Shown: in pieces, positions 17,932-26,636 of the stretch
How positions within the stretch are numbered: the first letter of the stretch is position 1
Layout of the letters: every line of letters starts with the position of its first letter
Assembly: GCF_023634845.1 (NCBI RefSeq)
Contig: NZ_JAMLJL010000003.1
Location: 124,001 to 188,000 of the forward strand
DNA from: Flavobacterium amniphilum
GTDB lineage: Bacteria; Bacteroidota; Bacteroidia; Flavobacteriales; Flavobacteriaceae
Direction: 5' to 3'
Length of the DNA: 64,000 nucleotides
The notes under the pieces: generated by a model
What the model saw: the letters and a program-made list of their open reading frames with translations, nothing else
What the model was told of the DNA's origin: nothing
Databases searched by the model: none
Position numbers and translations under genes: made by a program

Positions 17932-18702
17932 GTGGAGAACTTAATAAAAGACGGTAAATACGAATACTTTGAAGCCGGAGAAGGAACCCCGATTATTATA
18001 TTACACGGATTAATGGGCGGATTGAGTAATTTTGACGGAGTTGCCAACTACTTTCCACAGAGAGGATACAAAGTTGTCATTCCCCAATTGCCTTTATACA
18101 CACAAAATATTTTAAAAACGAACGTAAAATCTTTTGCAGTTTATGTAAAGAATTTCATGGATTACAAAAAATTCGACCGGGCTATCCTTTTAGGAAATTC
18201 ACTTGGCGGGCATATCTCATTGTATTTCACAAAAATGTACCCCGAAAGAGTTTGCGGTTTAGTAATCACAGGAAGTTCAGGCTTATATGAAAGTGCAATG
18301 GGAGACAGCTATCCAAAACGCGGCGACTACGAATACATCAAAAAGAAAGCCGAAGATGTGTTTTACAACCCTGAAATTGCAACCAAAGAAATCATTGACG
18401 ACGTTTACAACACGGTGAATGACCGTGTAAAACTGATAAAGACTTTAACCATTGCCAAAAGTGCCATCAGACACAACATGGCAAAAGATTTACCTAAAAT
18501 GCATGTCCCAACCGGAATTATCTGGGGAAAACAAGACAAGGTTACACCACCTGATGTAGCTGAAGAATTTCACAGATTATTACCAAATTCAACATTATAC
18601 TGGATAGACAAATGTGGTCATGCCGCCATGATGGAACATCCAGATGAATTCAACAGAATTCTTGGCGAATGGCTTGAAAATAAAGCAGAACATAAAGAAT
18701 AA
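17932..18702 (+). CDS. Alpha/beta-fold hydrolase
   Basis: A 256-residue cytoplasmic alpha/beta hydrolase. The oxyanion-hole HGLMGGLSNFDG is followed by the nucleophile elbow GNSLGG with Ser90, then an acid (GKQDKVTPPD) and a catalytic His (KCGHAAMMEHP). I prefer the GTG at 17932, preceded by a purine-rich AGAGAAGAG, because it suits the promoter box; an in-frame TTG at 17902 would add ten residues. The frame VENLIKDGKYEYFEAGEGTP resembles the usual N terminus of flavobacterial homologues (from memory). The substrate is unknown; esterase/lipase-type annotation would be a guess. engB follows after a hairpin. Confidence 0.9.
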   Translation: MENLIKDGKYEYFEAGEGTPIIILHGLMGGLSNFDGVANYFPQRGYKVVIPQLPLYTQNILKTNVKSFAVYVKNFMDYKKFDRAILLGNSLGGHISLYFTKMYPERVCGLVITGSSGLYESAMGDSYPKRGDYEYIKKKAEDVFYNPEIATKEIIDDVYNTVNDRVKLIKTLTIAKSAIRHNMAKDLPKMHVPTGIIWGKQDKVTPPDVAEEFHRLLPNSTLYWIDKCGHAAMMEHPDEFNRILGEWLENKAEHKE

Positions 18703-18710
18703 ATCAAGTC

Positions 18711-18737
18711 CCCCTAACCCAAACGTTAGGGGAATTT
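18711..18737 (+). terminator. Terminator after the hydrolase gene
   Basis: CCCCTAAC (18711-18718) pairs with GTTAGGGG (18725-18732), then AATTTTT. It separates the hydrolase from engB. Confidence 0.7.
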
Positions 18738-18754
18738 TTATAAAATAAAGAGCA

Positions 18755-19378
18755 ATGAAAATCAACACTGCCGAATTTATCATCAGTAATTCGATCGTAA
18801 GCAAATGCCCACAGGAACGCATACCTGAATACGCTTTCATCGGAAGATCAAATGTAGGAAAATCTTCCCTGATCAATATGCTGACCAATCATAAAAATTT
18901 AGCCAAAACATCTGCAAGACCGGGAAAAACTCAACTAATAAACCACTTCAAGATCAACAACAACTGGTTTTTAGTAGATTTACCAGGTTATGGATACGCC
19001 CGCGTTTCCAAGAAAACAAAAGAAGTATTCCAAAAATTCATCACTGATTATTTTGAAAAAAGAGAACAGTTAGTTTGCGCATTTGTATTAATAGACATCC
19101 GTCACGAAGCACAAAAAATCGATCTTGAATTCATTACCTACCTTGGCGAAACACAGGTTCCTTTTTGTATTATTTTCACCAAAGCCGATAAAATTTCAAA
19201 AGGAAAAATAGAACAGCATGTTGCCGCTTACCGCAAAGCTTTACTAGCCAATAACTGGGAAGAAATGCCCCAATATTTTGTCACTTCATCTTTGGACGTA
19301 ATTGGCAAGGAAGGAGTTTTAGAATACATAGATTCCGTAAACCAGGAAATATTCAAAAACAACGACAATTTCATATAA
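18755..19378 (+). CDS. engB: Ribosome-biogenesis GTP-binding protein EngB (YsxC/YihA)
   Basis: Small GTPase needed for late 50S assembly. G1 is GRSNVGKSS (30-38), G3 DLPGYGYARVSK, G4 TKADK, and the C-terminal TSS loop (VTSSLD) is G5. The 207 residues match the family. It ends 2 bases before a palindromic terminator shared with the convergent lipoprotein gene. Confidence 0.97.
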   Translation: MKINTAEFIISNSIVSKCPQERIPEYAFIGRSNVGKSSLINMLTNHKNLAKTSARPGKTQLINHFKINNNWFLVDLPGYGYARVSKKTKEVFQKFITDYFEKREQLVCAFVLIDIRHEAQKIDLEFITYLGETQVPFCIIFTKADKISKGKIEQHVAAYRKALLANNWEEMPQYFVTSSLDVIGKEGVLEYIDSVNQEIFKNNDNFI

Positions 19379-19380
19379 AA

Positions 19381-19409
19381 AAAAGGCCTGAATTCAGGCC
19401 TTTTTTTTT
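19381..19409. terminator. Bidirectional terminator between engB and a lipoprotein gene
   Basis: AAAAGGCCTG/AATT/CAGGCCTTTT is a perfect palindrome at 19381-19404 with T runs on both strands. It serves the two convergent genes, and its end overlaps the stop codon of the minus-strand gene. Confidence 0.9.
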
Positions 19410-19992
19410 AATTATATGTTTTCAATTCGGTAGTCATAAAACCGGCATCTTCTTTTATCTGTCCGATTTCGTCATGCCAGAAAATATGAGAGTCATTTAT
19501 AGTCTTTGAATTTGTATATTTAAAAACCTTACAATGAAACGTTCCTGCCGGCACGGTAATCAACGAATCCATATCAATCACTTCATGCGTAATAACAGCA
19601 TTATCAGTAGGTCTGGTAATCTGCCATGTATCTCCCAAAGCCGCTCCTTTTTTATAAATTTTTGAAAAATAGTCTCCGTTATTATTTGAGTCTGTCAACA
19701 AAAAATCCCCTTTCTGCTTCCATAAATCAGTTGCTGAATTAGTCAGATCCCCTGAAGGATTATATATTTTTCTACTAACCAAAAATCCTGATCCGTTACA
19801 TTCGCCTATTGCAAAACTTATCGTCCCGGCTTCCATTCCAAATTGGGTAACATTTACGGTAAAAGATTTCCCTGTCTGTACAAAAGGAATATCCGACACA
19901 CAATTTTCACCTGAAGATTCCCCTCCGTCACTACTACATCCAACACCAATAAACAAAGTAAAAGCAGCAACTAATTTTGTAATTTTTTTCAT
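19408..19992 (-). CDS. Lipoprotein of unknown function
   Basis: A 194-residue predicted lipoprotein. The signal peptide ends in the lipobox GVGC, followed by SSDGGESSG, an acidic/Ser/Gly flavobacterial-type linker that may direct surface exposure. The remainder looks beta-rich (FTVNVTQFGMEAGTISF, HCKVFKYTNS) with a second pair of Cys residues. I do not recognise a family. It stands alone between engB (convergent) and gldC (upstream on the same strand, 33-bp gap), so it could be read with gldB-gldC. Confidence 0.8.
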   Translation of the reverse strand: MKKITKLVAAFTLFIGVGCSSDGGESSGENCVSDIPFVQTGKSFTVNVTQFGMEAGTISFAIGECNGSGFLVSRKIYNPSGDLTNSATDLWKQKGDFLLTDSNNNGDYFSKIYKKGAALGDTWQITRPTDNAVITHEVIDMDSLITVPAGTFHCKVFKYTNSKTINDSHIFWHDEIGQIKEDAGFMTTELKTYN

Positions 19993-20025
19993 GAATTATT
20001 TTTTGACGCGAAGATATATATATCA

Positions 20026-20367
20026 CTATTCTTCGCTCTTCAATTCTAATTTTTCAGCAAAATAATCGCAGAAATCACGCATCGTTGCACTCATCTTTTC
20101 GTCAGCAGTAGCTCTTTCAAAAGTATCTGCCATAGCAACCAAAGTCTGATGAAAGAAAACCTTCATTTCATCGACCGGCATATCTTTTGTCCAAAGATCA
20201 ATACGCATGGTTTCTTTAGCATTGCTGTCCCAAATATTCAACATAATTGCTTTTGCCTCTTCATTTTCAACACCACCATCTTTGGCGGTCCAATGCAATT
20301 TTTCGGGAACATGATTTTCGTCAAGCGAAATTTCGAATAGTATATCTGAAGTTTTTGTAATTGCCAT
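20026..20367 (-). CDS. gldC: Gliding motility protein GldC
   Basis: A 113-residue cytoplasmic protein with the GldC sequence (KTSDILFEISLDENHVPE, LHWTAKDGG, TMRDFCDYFAEKL). In Flavobacterium johnsoniae GldC improves gliding and is encoded with GldB; its biochemical role is not settled. Its start overlaps the gldB stop by one base, so the two are translationally coupled. Confidence 0.95.
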   Translation of the reverse strand: MAITKTSDILFEISLDENHVPEKLHWTAKDGGVENEEAKAIMLNIWDSNAKETMRIDLWTKDMPVDEMKVFFHQTLVAMADTFERATADEKMSATMRDFCDYFAEKLELKSEE

Positions 20368-21338
20368 TATTTAGCGGGTTTATATTTAGATTTTTGAAAT
20401 ATTTCTTTAGCATCCAACACCATCATTTTCTGTGCCGGAATATCATTATTTTCCATAAATGACCTAACAATTTGCCATCCTAGCCAAACACCAATTCTGG
20501 AAGGTGTATCTTTATCATTATCCATTCCGAATTTTGAAAAAGGGCCTGGTGCAATAAAATTTTGTATTAATTTCTGATCTGGGCTATATAAATAATTCTG
20601 TTCAACAAAATACTTCCAAACCTCCACATCATTCTCTTCACACCATTTAATCTCTTCTGCTGTATAACAGATTTTATCCTCATCAGTAACCTCAGGCAAG
20701 AACATATCTTTCATGTACATTTGCTTTCCGGCAAAAATAATCTGTGATAAAAAATCACGTTCTGTTGGCGGTTTAATCTTTCCGAAAGACAATTGATCCA
20801 CAACATCCGGAAGCATTTGTCCTTCTTCAAATGTTTTTTTAAGATACTCAGGATATTCATAAACCCAACTGTCTTTTCCTAGATACATTTCCAATGAAAT
20901 AATCAAAACATTTTTATCACGGTCATAAATAACTTTTTGTTCCGGATCAGCATTGTTGATCATTGTATAAATCTTCGGAATTTTTGTGCTCGGATAATAA
21001 AACTGAACATATTTGAACAATTTTTCGATTTCTTCTTTTTGTTTATCGAAATTATCGTAACGCTTTTCAACTTGCTGATATAATTTGCGCCACATCGGAT
21101 CAGAAATCGACTCAAGCAAAGCCTGTTCCTGTTGTGGAGTCATGCTTTCCGGAAAAAATTGGGGATATTGCGCTTTTAATTTTGGAAAATCCTGGGGCTT
21201 TGTTTCGAAAAACACCTTGTCATAACGTACAATTTCTACATTTAGTGGTTTTTCTTCAGCTTCTTCTTTAATCTTGTCGTTCTTTTTACAAGAGACAACT
21301 GCCAGAATCAACAATGAAAAATATAAAATTTTCTTCAT
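20367..21338 (-). CDS. gldB: Gliding motility lipoprotein GldB
   Basis: Lipoprotein essential for gliding in F. johnsoniae and linked to the T9SS/gliding machinery. I place the start at 21338, where MKKILYFSLLILAVVSC gives a clean signal peptide and lipobox with Cys17; an in-frame extension of 21 residues upstream lacks sense as a signal. The mature protein (323 residues in total) contains the GldB-like ERDFLSQIIFAGKQMY and a C-terminal GVWLGWQIVRSFM segment. A TATATTTG box 53 bp upstream (21391-21398, minus) overlaps the divergent nadE promoter region. Confidence 0.95.
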   Translation of the reverse strand: MKKILYFSLLILAVVSCKKNDKIKEEAEEKPLNVEIVRYDKVFFETKPQDFPKLKAQYPQFFPESMTPQQEQALLESISDPMWRKLYQQVEKRYDNFDKQKEEIEKLFKYVQFYYPSTKIPKIYTMINNADPEQKVIYDRDKNVLIISLEMYLGKDSWVYEYPEYLKKTFEEGQMLPDVVDQLSFGKIKPPTERDFLSQIIFAGKQMYMKDMFLPEVTDEDKICYTAEEIKWCEENDVEVWKYFVEQNYLYSPDQKLIQNFIAPGPFSKFGMDNDKDTPSRIGVWLGWQIVRSFMENNDIPAQKMMVLDAKEIFQKSKYKPAK

Positions 21339-21382
21339 CAAATTAGTGTTTAGCATCTCAAACGAAATGAGTATAAAATTAT

Positions 21383-21398
21383 TATTTTTGCAAATATA
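21383..21398. promoter_or_regulatory. Back-to-back divergent promoter boxes for gldB and nadE
   Basis: TATTTTTG on plus (21383-21390) abuts TATATTTG on minus (21391-21398). Both match TAnnTTTG and point away from each other with no base between them. They serve nadE (start 36 bp downstream) and gldB (start 53 bp downstream). Polymerase binding at one should exclude the other. Confidence 0.65.
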
Positions 21399-21425
21399 CA
21401 TTGGTTTTTAATAGAAAGAGTCACT

Positions 21426-22238
21426 ATGCAAAAAATTAGCACAATCAATACCGATAAAACAAACACACATATTGTAAACTGGCTAAAATCTTACGCCGAA
21501 AGCGCCAAAGTAAATGGTTTCGTAGTTGGAATTTCAGGAGGAATTGATTCGGCGCTTACCTCAACGCTTTGCGCACAGACAGGCTTACAGACTTTATGCG
21601 TTGAAATGCCAATACACCAGGCTCAAAGCCATGTCAACAGAGCACAGGAACATATCACCCAACTAAAAGCACGCTTTTCAAATGTTTCTGACACAAGGGT
21701 AGATTTAACTCCTGTTTTTGAAAGTTTAAAAACTGAAGTTCCCAGCAGCGACAACGAAGCAAAATTAAACTTATCACTAGCAAATACCCGTGCCCGACTG
21801 AGAATGACTACTTTATATTATATGGCCGGAATTCACGGACTCTTAGTAGCAGGAACAGGAAATAAAGTCGAAGATTTCGGGGTTGGTTTTTTTACAAAAT
21901 ATGGAGATGGAGGAGTTGATTTGAGTCCGATCGCCGACCTACTCAAAAGCGATGTAAGAGCATTGGCAAATTATTTAAATGTGCCTGATTCCATCTTAAA
22001 TGCGGCACCGACAGACGGCTTATTTGGTGACGACCGAAGCGATGAAGATCAATTAGGAGCCAGTTATCCGGAACTGGAATGGGCCATGGAACAGCTGGAA
22101 AAAGGAAAGACTTCAACCGACTTTGAAGGCAGGGAACGCAAGGTTTTCGAGATCTACCAAAGACTTAACACAATCAACCAACACAAGATGACCGCAATTC
22201 CCGTATGTAAAATTCCTACAGAATTCAAGCAAAAATAA
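21426..22238 (+). CDS. nadE: NH3-dependent NAD+ synthetase
   Basis: Catalyses the last step of NAD biosynthesis, deamido-NAD plus ammonia to NAD. The PP-loop SGGIDSALTS starts at residue 37. The deamido-NAD/ammonia site GTGNKVEDFGVGFFTKYGDGG and DLLKSDVRALA follow. At 270 residues it has only the synthetase domain, without the glutaminase domain of longer forms. It diverges from gldB. The response-regulator gene follows after 76 bp. Confidence 0.96.
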   Translation: MQKISTINTDKTNTHIVNWLKSYAESAKVNGFVVGISGGIDSALTSTLCAQTGLQTLCVEMPIHQAQSHVNRAQEHITQLKARFSNVSDTRVDLTPVFESLKTEVPSSDNEAKLNLSLANTRARLRMTTLYYMAGIHGLLVAGTGNKVEDFGVGFFTKYGDGGVDLSPIADLLKSDVRALANYLNVPDSILNAAPTDGLFGDDRSDEDQLGASYPELEWAMEQLEKGKTSTDFEGRERKVFEIYQRLNTINQHKMTAIPVCKIPTEFKQK

Positions 22239-22314
22239 TACTGATTTTCAGATTTTTATAAAAATTTTCCGTAACTTTACAGCCCCGCTTTGTTCAATTT
22301 AATATTTAGGAGTT

Positions 22315-22944
22315 ATGGTGAAGATAGGACTTGCCGACAACCATCCAGTTGTCCATTATGGCATTAAATCGTATTTTAAAGAGCATTCTGATATCACCTT
22401 AGTAGGAATTGTTGACAATTTTGAAATGGTTGAAGAAATGCTGAAAAGAAAGGAAATTGACGTTCTGGTTATGGATTTAGAATTAGACGGTCTTTCAAGT
22501 ATTAATCTAATTAAAGCTTTACTGAAAGATCACCCAAAACTAAAAATCGTCTTGTTTTCCAACTTGAATGAACAGGTTTATGCACCGAATGCTATTAAAG
22601 CAGGTGTTTCCTCTTTTATTCAAAAATCAGAAAAACTTGATATTTTGGCGTCGACCATTATCAAAGTGAATCGTGGCGCTGTAATTTTCAGCGAAGCTGT
22701 CAAACGCAACATGGCACTCATCTCTAAACAGGCAAAATCTGAGCGTTTGTACAGAAAATTATCTACCCGTGAAGTAGAAGTTTTACGCTACTTGTCAAAT
22801 GGTAAGAAAAACAAGGAAGTAGCAGAAGCATTGCACCTTAATGAAAAAACCATCAGTACATACAAACTTCGCTTATTAGCCAAGCTGAATGTAACTAACT
22901 TGGTTGATTTGGTTAATAAAGCTAAAACACTGGAAATTGTCTAA
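22315..22944 (+). CDS. NarL/LuxR-type response regulator
   Basis: A 209-residue two-domain regulator. The receiver domain (about 1-120) has Asp54 (VLVMDLELDG) as phosphoacceptor, the acidic pocket Asp8, and Lys at SFIQKSEK. The C-terminal LuxR-type HTH (about 145-205) reads LSTREVEVLRYLSNGKKNKEVAEALH with KTISTYKLRLLAKL. AGGAGTT lies just before the ATG, a clear ribosome binding site. No histidine kinase is adjacent, so it is an orphan or its partner is elsewhere. The target genes are unknown. A strong terminator follows. Confidence 0.93.
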   Translation: MVKIGLADNHPVVHYGIKSYFKEHSDITLVGIVDNFEMVEEMLKRKEIDVLVMDLELDGLSSINLIKALLKDHPKLKIVLFSNLNEQVYAPNAIKAGVSSFIQKSEKLDILASTIIKVNRGAVIFSEAVKRNMALISKQAKSERLYRKLSTREVEVLRYLSNGKKNKEVAEALHLNEKTISTYKLRLLAKLNVTNLVDLVNKAKTLEIV

Positions 22945-23037
22945 CTATACACCGACGTTACTCTTCCCAATTTGCCGGAAAAAGTTACGTACAAGTTTAG
23001 AGTATTCATCACCATAGAGAGATTTTCTACAATATTA

Positions 23038-23071
23038 GCATCCGTTTCATTTGAAATGGATGCTTTTTTTT
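23038..23071 (+). terminator. Terminator after the response regulator
   Basis: GCATCCGTTTC at 23038-23048 pairs with GAAATGGATGC (one G-T pair), followed by nine T. Confidence 0.9.
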
Positions 23072-23127
23072 ACCCAAATAAAAATTTCAGATAGCACTCC
23101 ACATCTTAACTTCCTTTGGAATGAGAT

Positions 23128-25110
23128 TTAAAAACTATACGGAATTACAACTCTTCCCAAAATTTCGGCGATATCTTTTGACAGCTTATTATAATCGGTA
23201 ATCAAAGAAAGAACTTCTGAATTATCTGCATTACTCTCTTTTGGTAAATTATACATTACCTCTCTAATGACTTTGTCAATCAAAAATCTTCTGAAAGTCA
23301 ACACCGTTTCGGTAACATTCTGACTTATGGTCGTTTCTTTCATTTTGACATAAATTTCTTTGGCCTCCCAGTTATTCAATGGATTTTTTTCATCTTCCAT
23401 GATAATACTAGTAATTTCCTGAGCCATTTCCGGCGGTAAATCCATTAAATACTTCTCAAGATTAAATTCATTATTCTGATTGAAGAAATCCATCAGATTA
23501 TTATAAATATCCTTAAAATGAGGATTTACAAATTCGACCTCATCATCTTGGAGACTAAGGAAAATTCTTTGGTAAACTTTGCATTTTGTTCGTTCTTCAA
23601 CCCTTTTCAACTCACCATCCTCATCAGCTTTCCAAAAAGAATCTTTAAATTCTTCTTCAACATTTCCGTAACGCAATAAAAGCTCAATAATTTTGCGTTC
23701 CAAAATATACTGAACATCGACTTTGGCATTTACCGCTACATTTTCGGTTTTATGAACTTCAAAGGCTTTCTGTTCCTGCTTTATTTTTTTATTCGCGTCA
23801 GAAATATCTTTTTGAGTTAATTGTGCAAGTGTATTAAAAATCACTTCCTCAGAAATATCCATAATACGGGCACATTCCTGCACATAAACTTCCCGTTTAA
23901 TTCTATCCGGAATTTTCGAAATACTAGTTACCATGTCCCGGATTAATTCGGCTTTTTTGATAGGGTCATTTTTAGCATCCTTCATCAAAAGCGAAGCCTT
24001 GAATTGAATAAAATCCATGGCATTTTCATCCAGGTAACGAATTAAATCATCATGCGGCGTTTTTTTAGCAAAGCTATCCGGATCATCACCATCTGGAAAC
24101 GAACACACGCGAACATTCATTCCTTCTTCAAGAATCAAATCAATCCCTCTGATGGAAGCGCGCAAACCGGCGGCATCCCCATCAAAAAGAACAGTTACAT
24201 TTTTCGTCAGTCTGTTAATCAATCGGATTTGATCAGGCGTTAGCGCTGTTCCGGAAGAAGAAACAACATTTTCAATTCCGGCCTGATGCATTTGGATCAC
24301 ATCGGTATACCCTTCACACAAAAAGCAATTATCCAATTTTGCAATAGACTGTTTTGCATGATAAATTCCATACAAAACCTTACTTTTATGATAGATATCA
24401 CTTTCCGGTGAATTTAAGTATTTAGCTGCTTTTTTATCGTTAGTCAGTATTCTTCCTCCAAACCCCAGAACTCGTCCCGACATACTCTGAATAGGAAACA
24501 TCACCCGTCCTTTGAAACGGTCAAAATGCCTTCCGTCTTCTCGTAAAATAGTCAGACCTACCTTTTCCATGAATTCGAGTTTATAACCCTGACCTAATGC
24601 TTCTTTGGTAAAAGCATCCCAAGTTTCAGGAGAATAACCCAATCCAAACTTTTTAATTGTATCAGAAGTAAACCCTCTTTCCTTAAAATAAGACAATCCG
24701 ATAGCCTGACCTTCATCAGAATTCAACATTGTACTCTGGAAAAACTTTTGGGCAAATTCGGAAACCAAATACATACTTTCCTTTTCATTAGCTTCTGCTA
24801 TATCCTGATCGGTTTGTACCGTTTCTTCGATTTCGATGTTGTATTTTTTGGCCAGATAACGGATCGCTTCCGGAAATGAAAAATGCTCGTGTTCCATAAC
24901 AAAAGTAACAGCATTTCCTCCTTTACCCGAACTGAAATCTTTCCAAATCTGCTTAACGGGAGACACCATAAAGGAAGGAGACTTTTCATCAGAAAAAGGA
25001 CTCAGCCCCTTAAAATTACTCCCCGCTCTTTTTAATTGCACAAAATCGCCGATTACCTCCTCAACACGGGCGGTTTCAAATACAGCATCTATGGTACTTT
25101 TGGAAATCAT
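23128..25110 (-). CDS. dnaG: DNA primase DnaG, zinc ligands replaced
   Basis: Makes RNA primers at the replication fork. The N-terminal 'zinc' domain (about 1-95) keeps the frame of E. coli DnaG but all four ligands are changed: the CPFH site reads SPFS (Ser37, Ser40) and the later CFGC reads DFSS (Asp58, Ser61). The catalytic core follows with the TOPRIM residues Glu266 (CEGYTD) and Asp310/Asp312 (LFDGDAAG). The C-terminal part (about 450-660) is the helicase-binding region. The 660 residues are slightly longer than E. coli. A TATATTTG box lies 20 bp before the ATG. Confidence 0.97.
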   Translation of the reverse strand: MISKSTIDAVFETARVEEVIGDFVQLKRAGSNFKGLSPFSDEKSPSFMVSPVKQIWKDFSSGKGGNAVTFVMEHEHFSFPEAIRYLAKKYNIEIEETVQTDQDIAEANEKESMYLVSEFAQKFFQSTMLNSDEGQAIGLSYFKERGFTSDTIKKFGLGYSPETWDAFTKEALGQGYKLEFMEKVGLTILREDGRHFDRFKGRVMFPIQSMSGRVLGFGGRILTNDKKAAKYLNSPESDIYHKSKVLYGIYHAKQSIAKLDNCFLCEGYTDVIQMHQAGIENVVSSSGTALTPDQIRLINRLTKNVTVLFDGDAAGLRASIRGIDLILEEGMNVRVCSFPDGDDPDSFAKKTPHDDLIRYLDENAMDFIQFKASLLMKDAKNDPIKKAELIRDMVTSISKIPDRIKREVYVQECARIMDISEEVIFNTLAQLTQKDISDANKKIKQEQKAFEVHKTENVAVNAKVDVQYILERKIIELLLRYGNVEEEFKDSFWKADEDGELKRVEERTKCKVYQRIFLSLQDDEVEFVNPHFKDIYNNLMDFFNQNNEFNLEKYLMDLPPEMAQEITSIIMEDEKNPLNNWEAKEIYVKMKETTISQNVTETVLTFRRFLIDKVIREVMYNLPKESNADNSEVLSLITDYNKLSKDIAEILGRVVIPYSF

Positions 25111-25130
25111 CTCTCAAAACAAATAGGGAT

Positions 25131-25138
25131 CAAATATA
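25131..25138 (-). promoter_or_regulatory. dnaG promoter, -7 box
   Basis: Minus-strand TATATTTG matches TAnnTTTG, 20 bp upstream of the dnaG start. Confidence 0.65.
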
Positions 25139-25168
25139 CAAACTAAAAAGGATTTGAAACAAAAAGAA

Positions 25169-25191
25169 AAGTGCCCCAATCTGGAGCACTT
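25169..25191 (-). terminator. Terminator after the beta-helix protein gene
   Basis: AAGTGC (25169-25174) pairs with GCACTT (25186-25191), with an inner CCA/TGG. On the minus strand a T-rich tract follows. Confidence 0.8.
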
Positions 25192-25211
25192 CAGTTATTT
25201 TTAAAAACAGA

Positions 25212-26447
25212 TTATCGCAAACGTAAATCCGGTTTTTTCACATCATTATTTTTGAACAAGCTCATAATACCGATACTTGAAACATTCATAAGTTTATCAG
25301 GCTGTGAAAACCAGTTTGTAGCCACATCGCTTTTGAATAAATTCTCATTCGTAAACAAAGCCGTACAACTATCAGCAGTATTATTATATACTTTGATTTT
25401 CTTGAAATTATCTGCATCCAGATATTTATCATCCAAAGCCATAAAACTAGCAAATCCAACAACTAAACAATTTTCAACTTCAAGAAACGAATCCGACTTC
25501 AATGAAATAGCCTCTTTCACAAGTCCCATTGAATTTTCCTCATTATTCACCATCGTTACGTTCAGAAGTTTGATTACCGTTCTTTTCTTGGTAGGATCAA
25601 AGTTTTCAACTTTATCATAAGAGTCAATTTCAAAACATCTAGAACGTGTGTTATCTGAAATAAACGGACTTCTGATTACAATACTGTTCGAAAGAATACC
25701 TTGCGTTCCCATCGAATAATCAAAATCATCATCAGCATTTCTGAAAGAAATAATATTGTTCATATCAATGTTCCCTCCGATAATTTCAACAGCATCATCT
25801 TTTGCAAAACTGATTTGAACATACTCGATTTTAGTCTTTTTACCGACTGCGCCAAGTGTCAATCCGTTCAACATCGTTTTTTCATTGATCTTTTTCCCTG
25901 CAAATTCAATACGAACATACTTCATGCTTCCCGCATCGTTGCTTTCATTGGTTCCTCCAAAAACATTATACAATGGATTTGGGTCATAAATAGACGAAAT
26001 TACACCACCCAATCTGTTTAACGGTGCATCTCCATAAAGAATAACACCACCCCAGTCTCCCGGTTTTCTGTCAGCTGTTCCTTTACTTGAAGTAAAAACG
26101 ATTGGATCTGTCACGGTTCCTTCCGCTATTAATCTGGATCCTTTGGTAATTACCAATGTACCGTTTGAATCATGATCTCCTCTTAAAACTGCTCCAGGCT
26201 CGATTGTCAAAGTTGCATTATTAGCCACATAAACAGTCCCCATAATCAAATAAGTTGTTTTCTTAAGGGTCGTGTTTTCCGAGATAACTCCTGTTAGAAT
26301 CTGAGAAGGCTGATTGTACTCTGCTTGCTTTGGCTTGAAGTTAGTCCAACCGTTAAACCAGTTAGAATCTCCATAGATACCATGCACTTTTTGCGCGTTA
26401 ACCGCACCACATGCAGCCAACAAAATAAGTAAAAATTTAATTCTCAT
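25212..26447 (-). CDS. Secreted beta-helix-like protein of unknown function
   Basis: A 411-residue exported protein: signal peptide MRIKFLLILLAACGAVNAQ, then repeats of short beta strands such as GTVYVANNATLTIEPGAVLRG, LIAEGTVTDPIVFTSSKG and DAVEIIGGNIDMNNIISF, which read like a right-handed parallel beta-helix. The DWGGVILYGDAPLN and AGSMKYVRIEFAGK segments recur in Bacteroidetes secreted proteins of this kind (from memory). No catalytic motif stands out and there is no T9SS sorting domain at the C terminus (it ends KKPDLRLR). It is read alone: a terminator separates it from the upstream barrel gene. Confidence 0.75.
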   Translation of the reverse strand: MRIKFLLILLAACGAVNAQKVHGIYGDSNWFNGWTNFKPKQAEYNQPSQILTGVISENTTLKKTTYLIMGTVYVANNATLTIEPGAVLRGDHDSNGTLVITKGSRLIAEGTVTDPIVFTSSKGTADRKPGDWGGVILYGDAPLNRLGGVISSIYDPNPLYNVFGGTNESNDAGSMKYVRIEFAGKKINEKTMLNGLTLGAVGKKTKIEYVQISFAKDDAVEIIGGNIDMNNIISFRNADDDFDYSMGTQGILSNSIVIRSPFISDNTRSRCFEIDSYDKVENFDPTKKRTVIKLLNVTMVNNEENSMGLVKEAISLKSDSFLEVENCLVVGFASFMALDDKYLDADNFKKIKVYNNTADSCTALFTNENLFKSDVATNWFSQPDKLMNVSSIGIMSLFKNNDVKKPDLRLR

Positions 26448-26584
26448 TTAGGGTCTTTTTTGATAAGTTATTTTTTTCGCGAACTACAAATGTAATATTC
26501 CAATTTGAATACACAAAATTGCAGAAGTTAATTTTACATCACAAGCCCAACCAAATACTGTGCCAATATTTACAAAACAAAAAA

Positions 26585-26620
26585 ACAGGCATCTCCAAAA
26601 TGGAGATACCTGTCTAAAAA
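26585..26620 (-). terminator. Terminator of the sigma/anti-sigma/barrel operon
   Basis: ACAGGCATCTCCA and TGGAGATACCTGT (26585-26613) form a 13-bp stem with one mismatch and an AAA loop. On the minus strand it is followed by a T run (26578-26584). Confidence 0.85.
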
Positions 26621-26636
26621 TAACCTGCAAATAAAA

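Noticed and set aside
21339..21401. N-terminal extension of GldB
   Set aside because: It would precede a textbook lipoprotein signal peptide and overlap the promoter box region.
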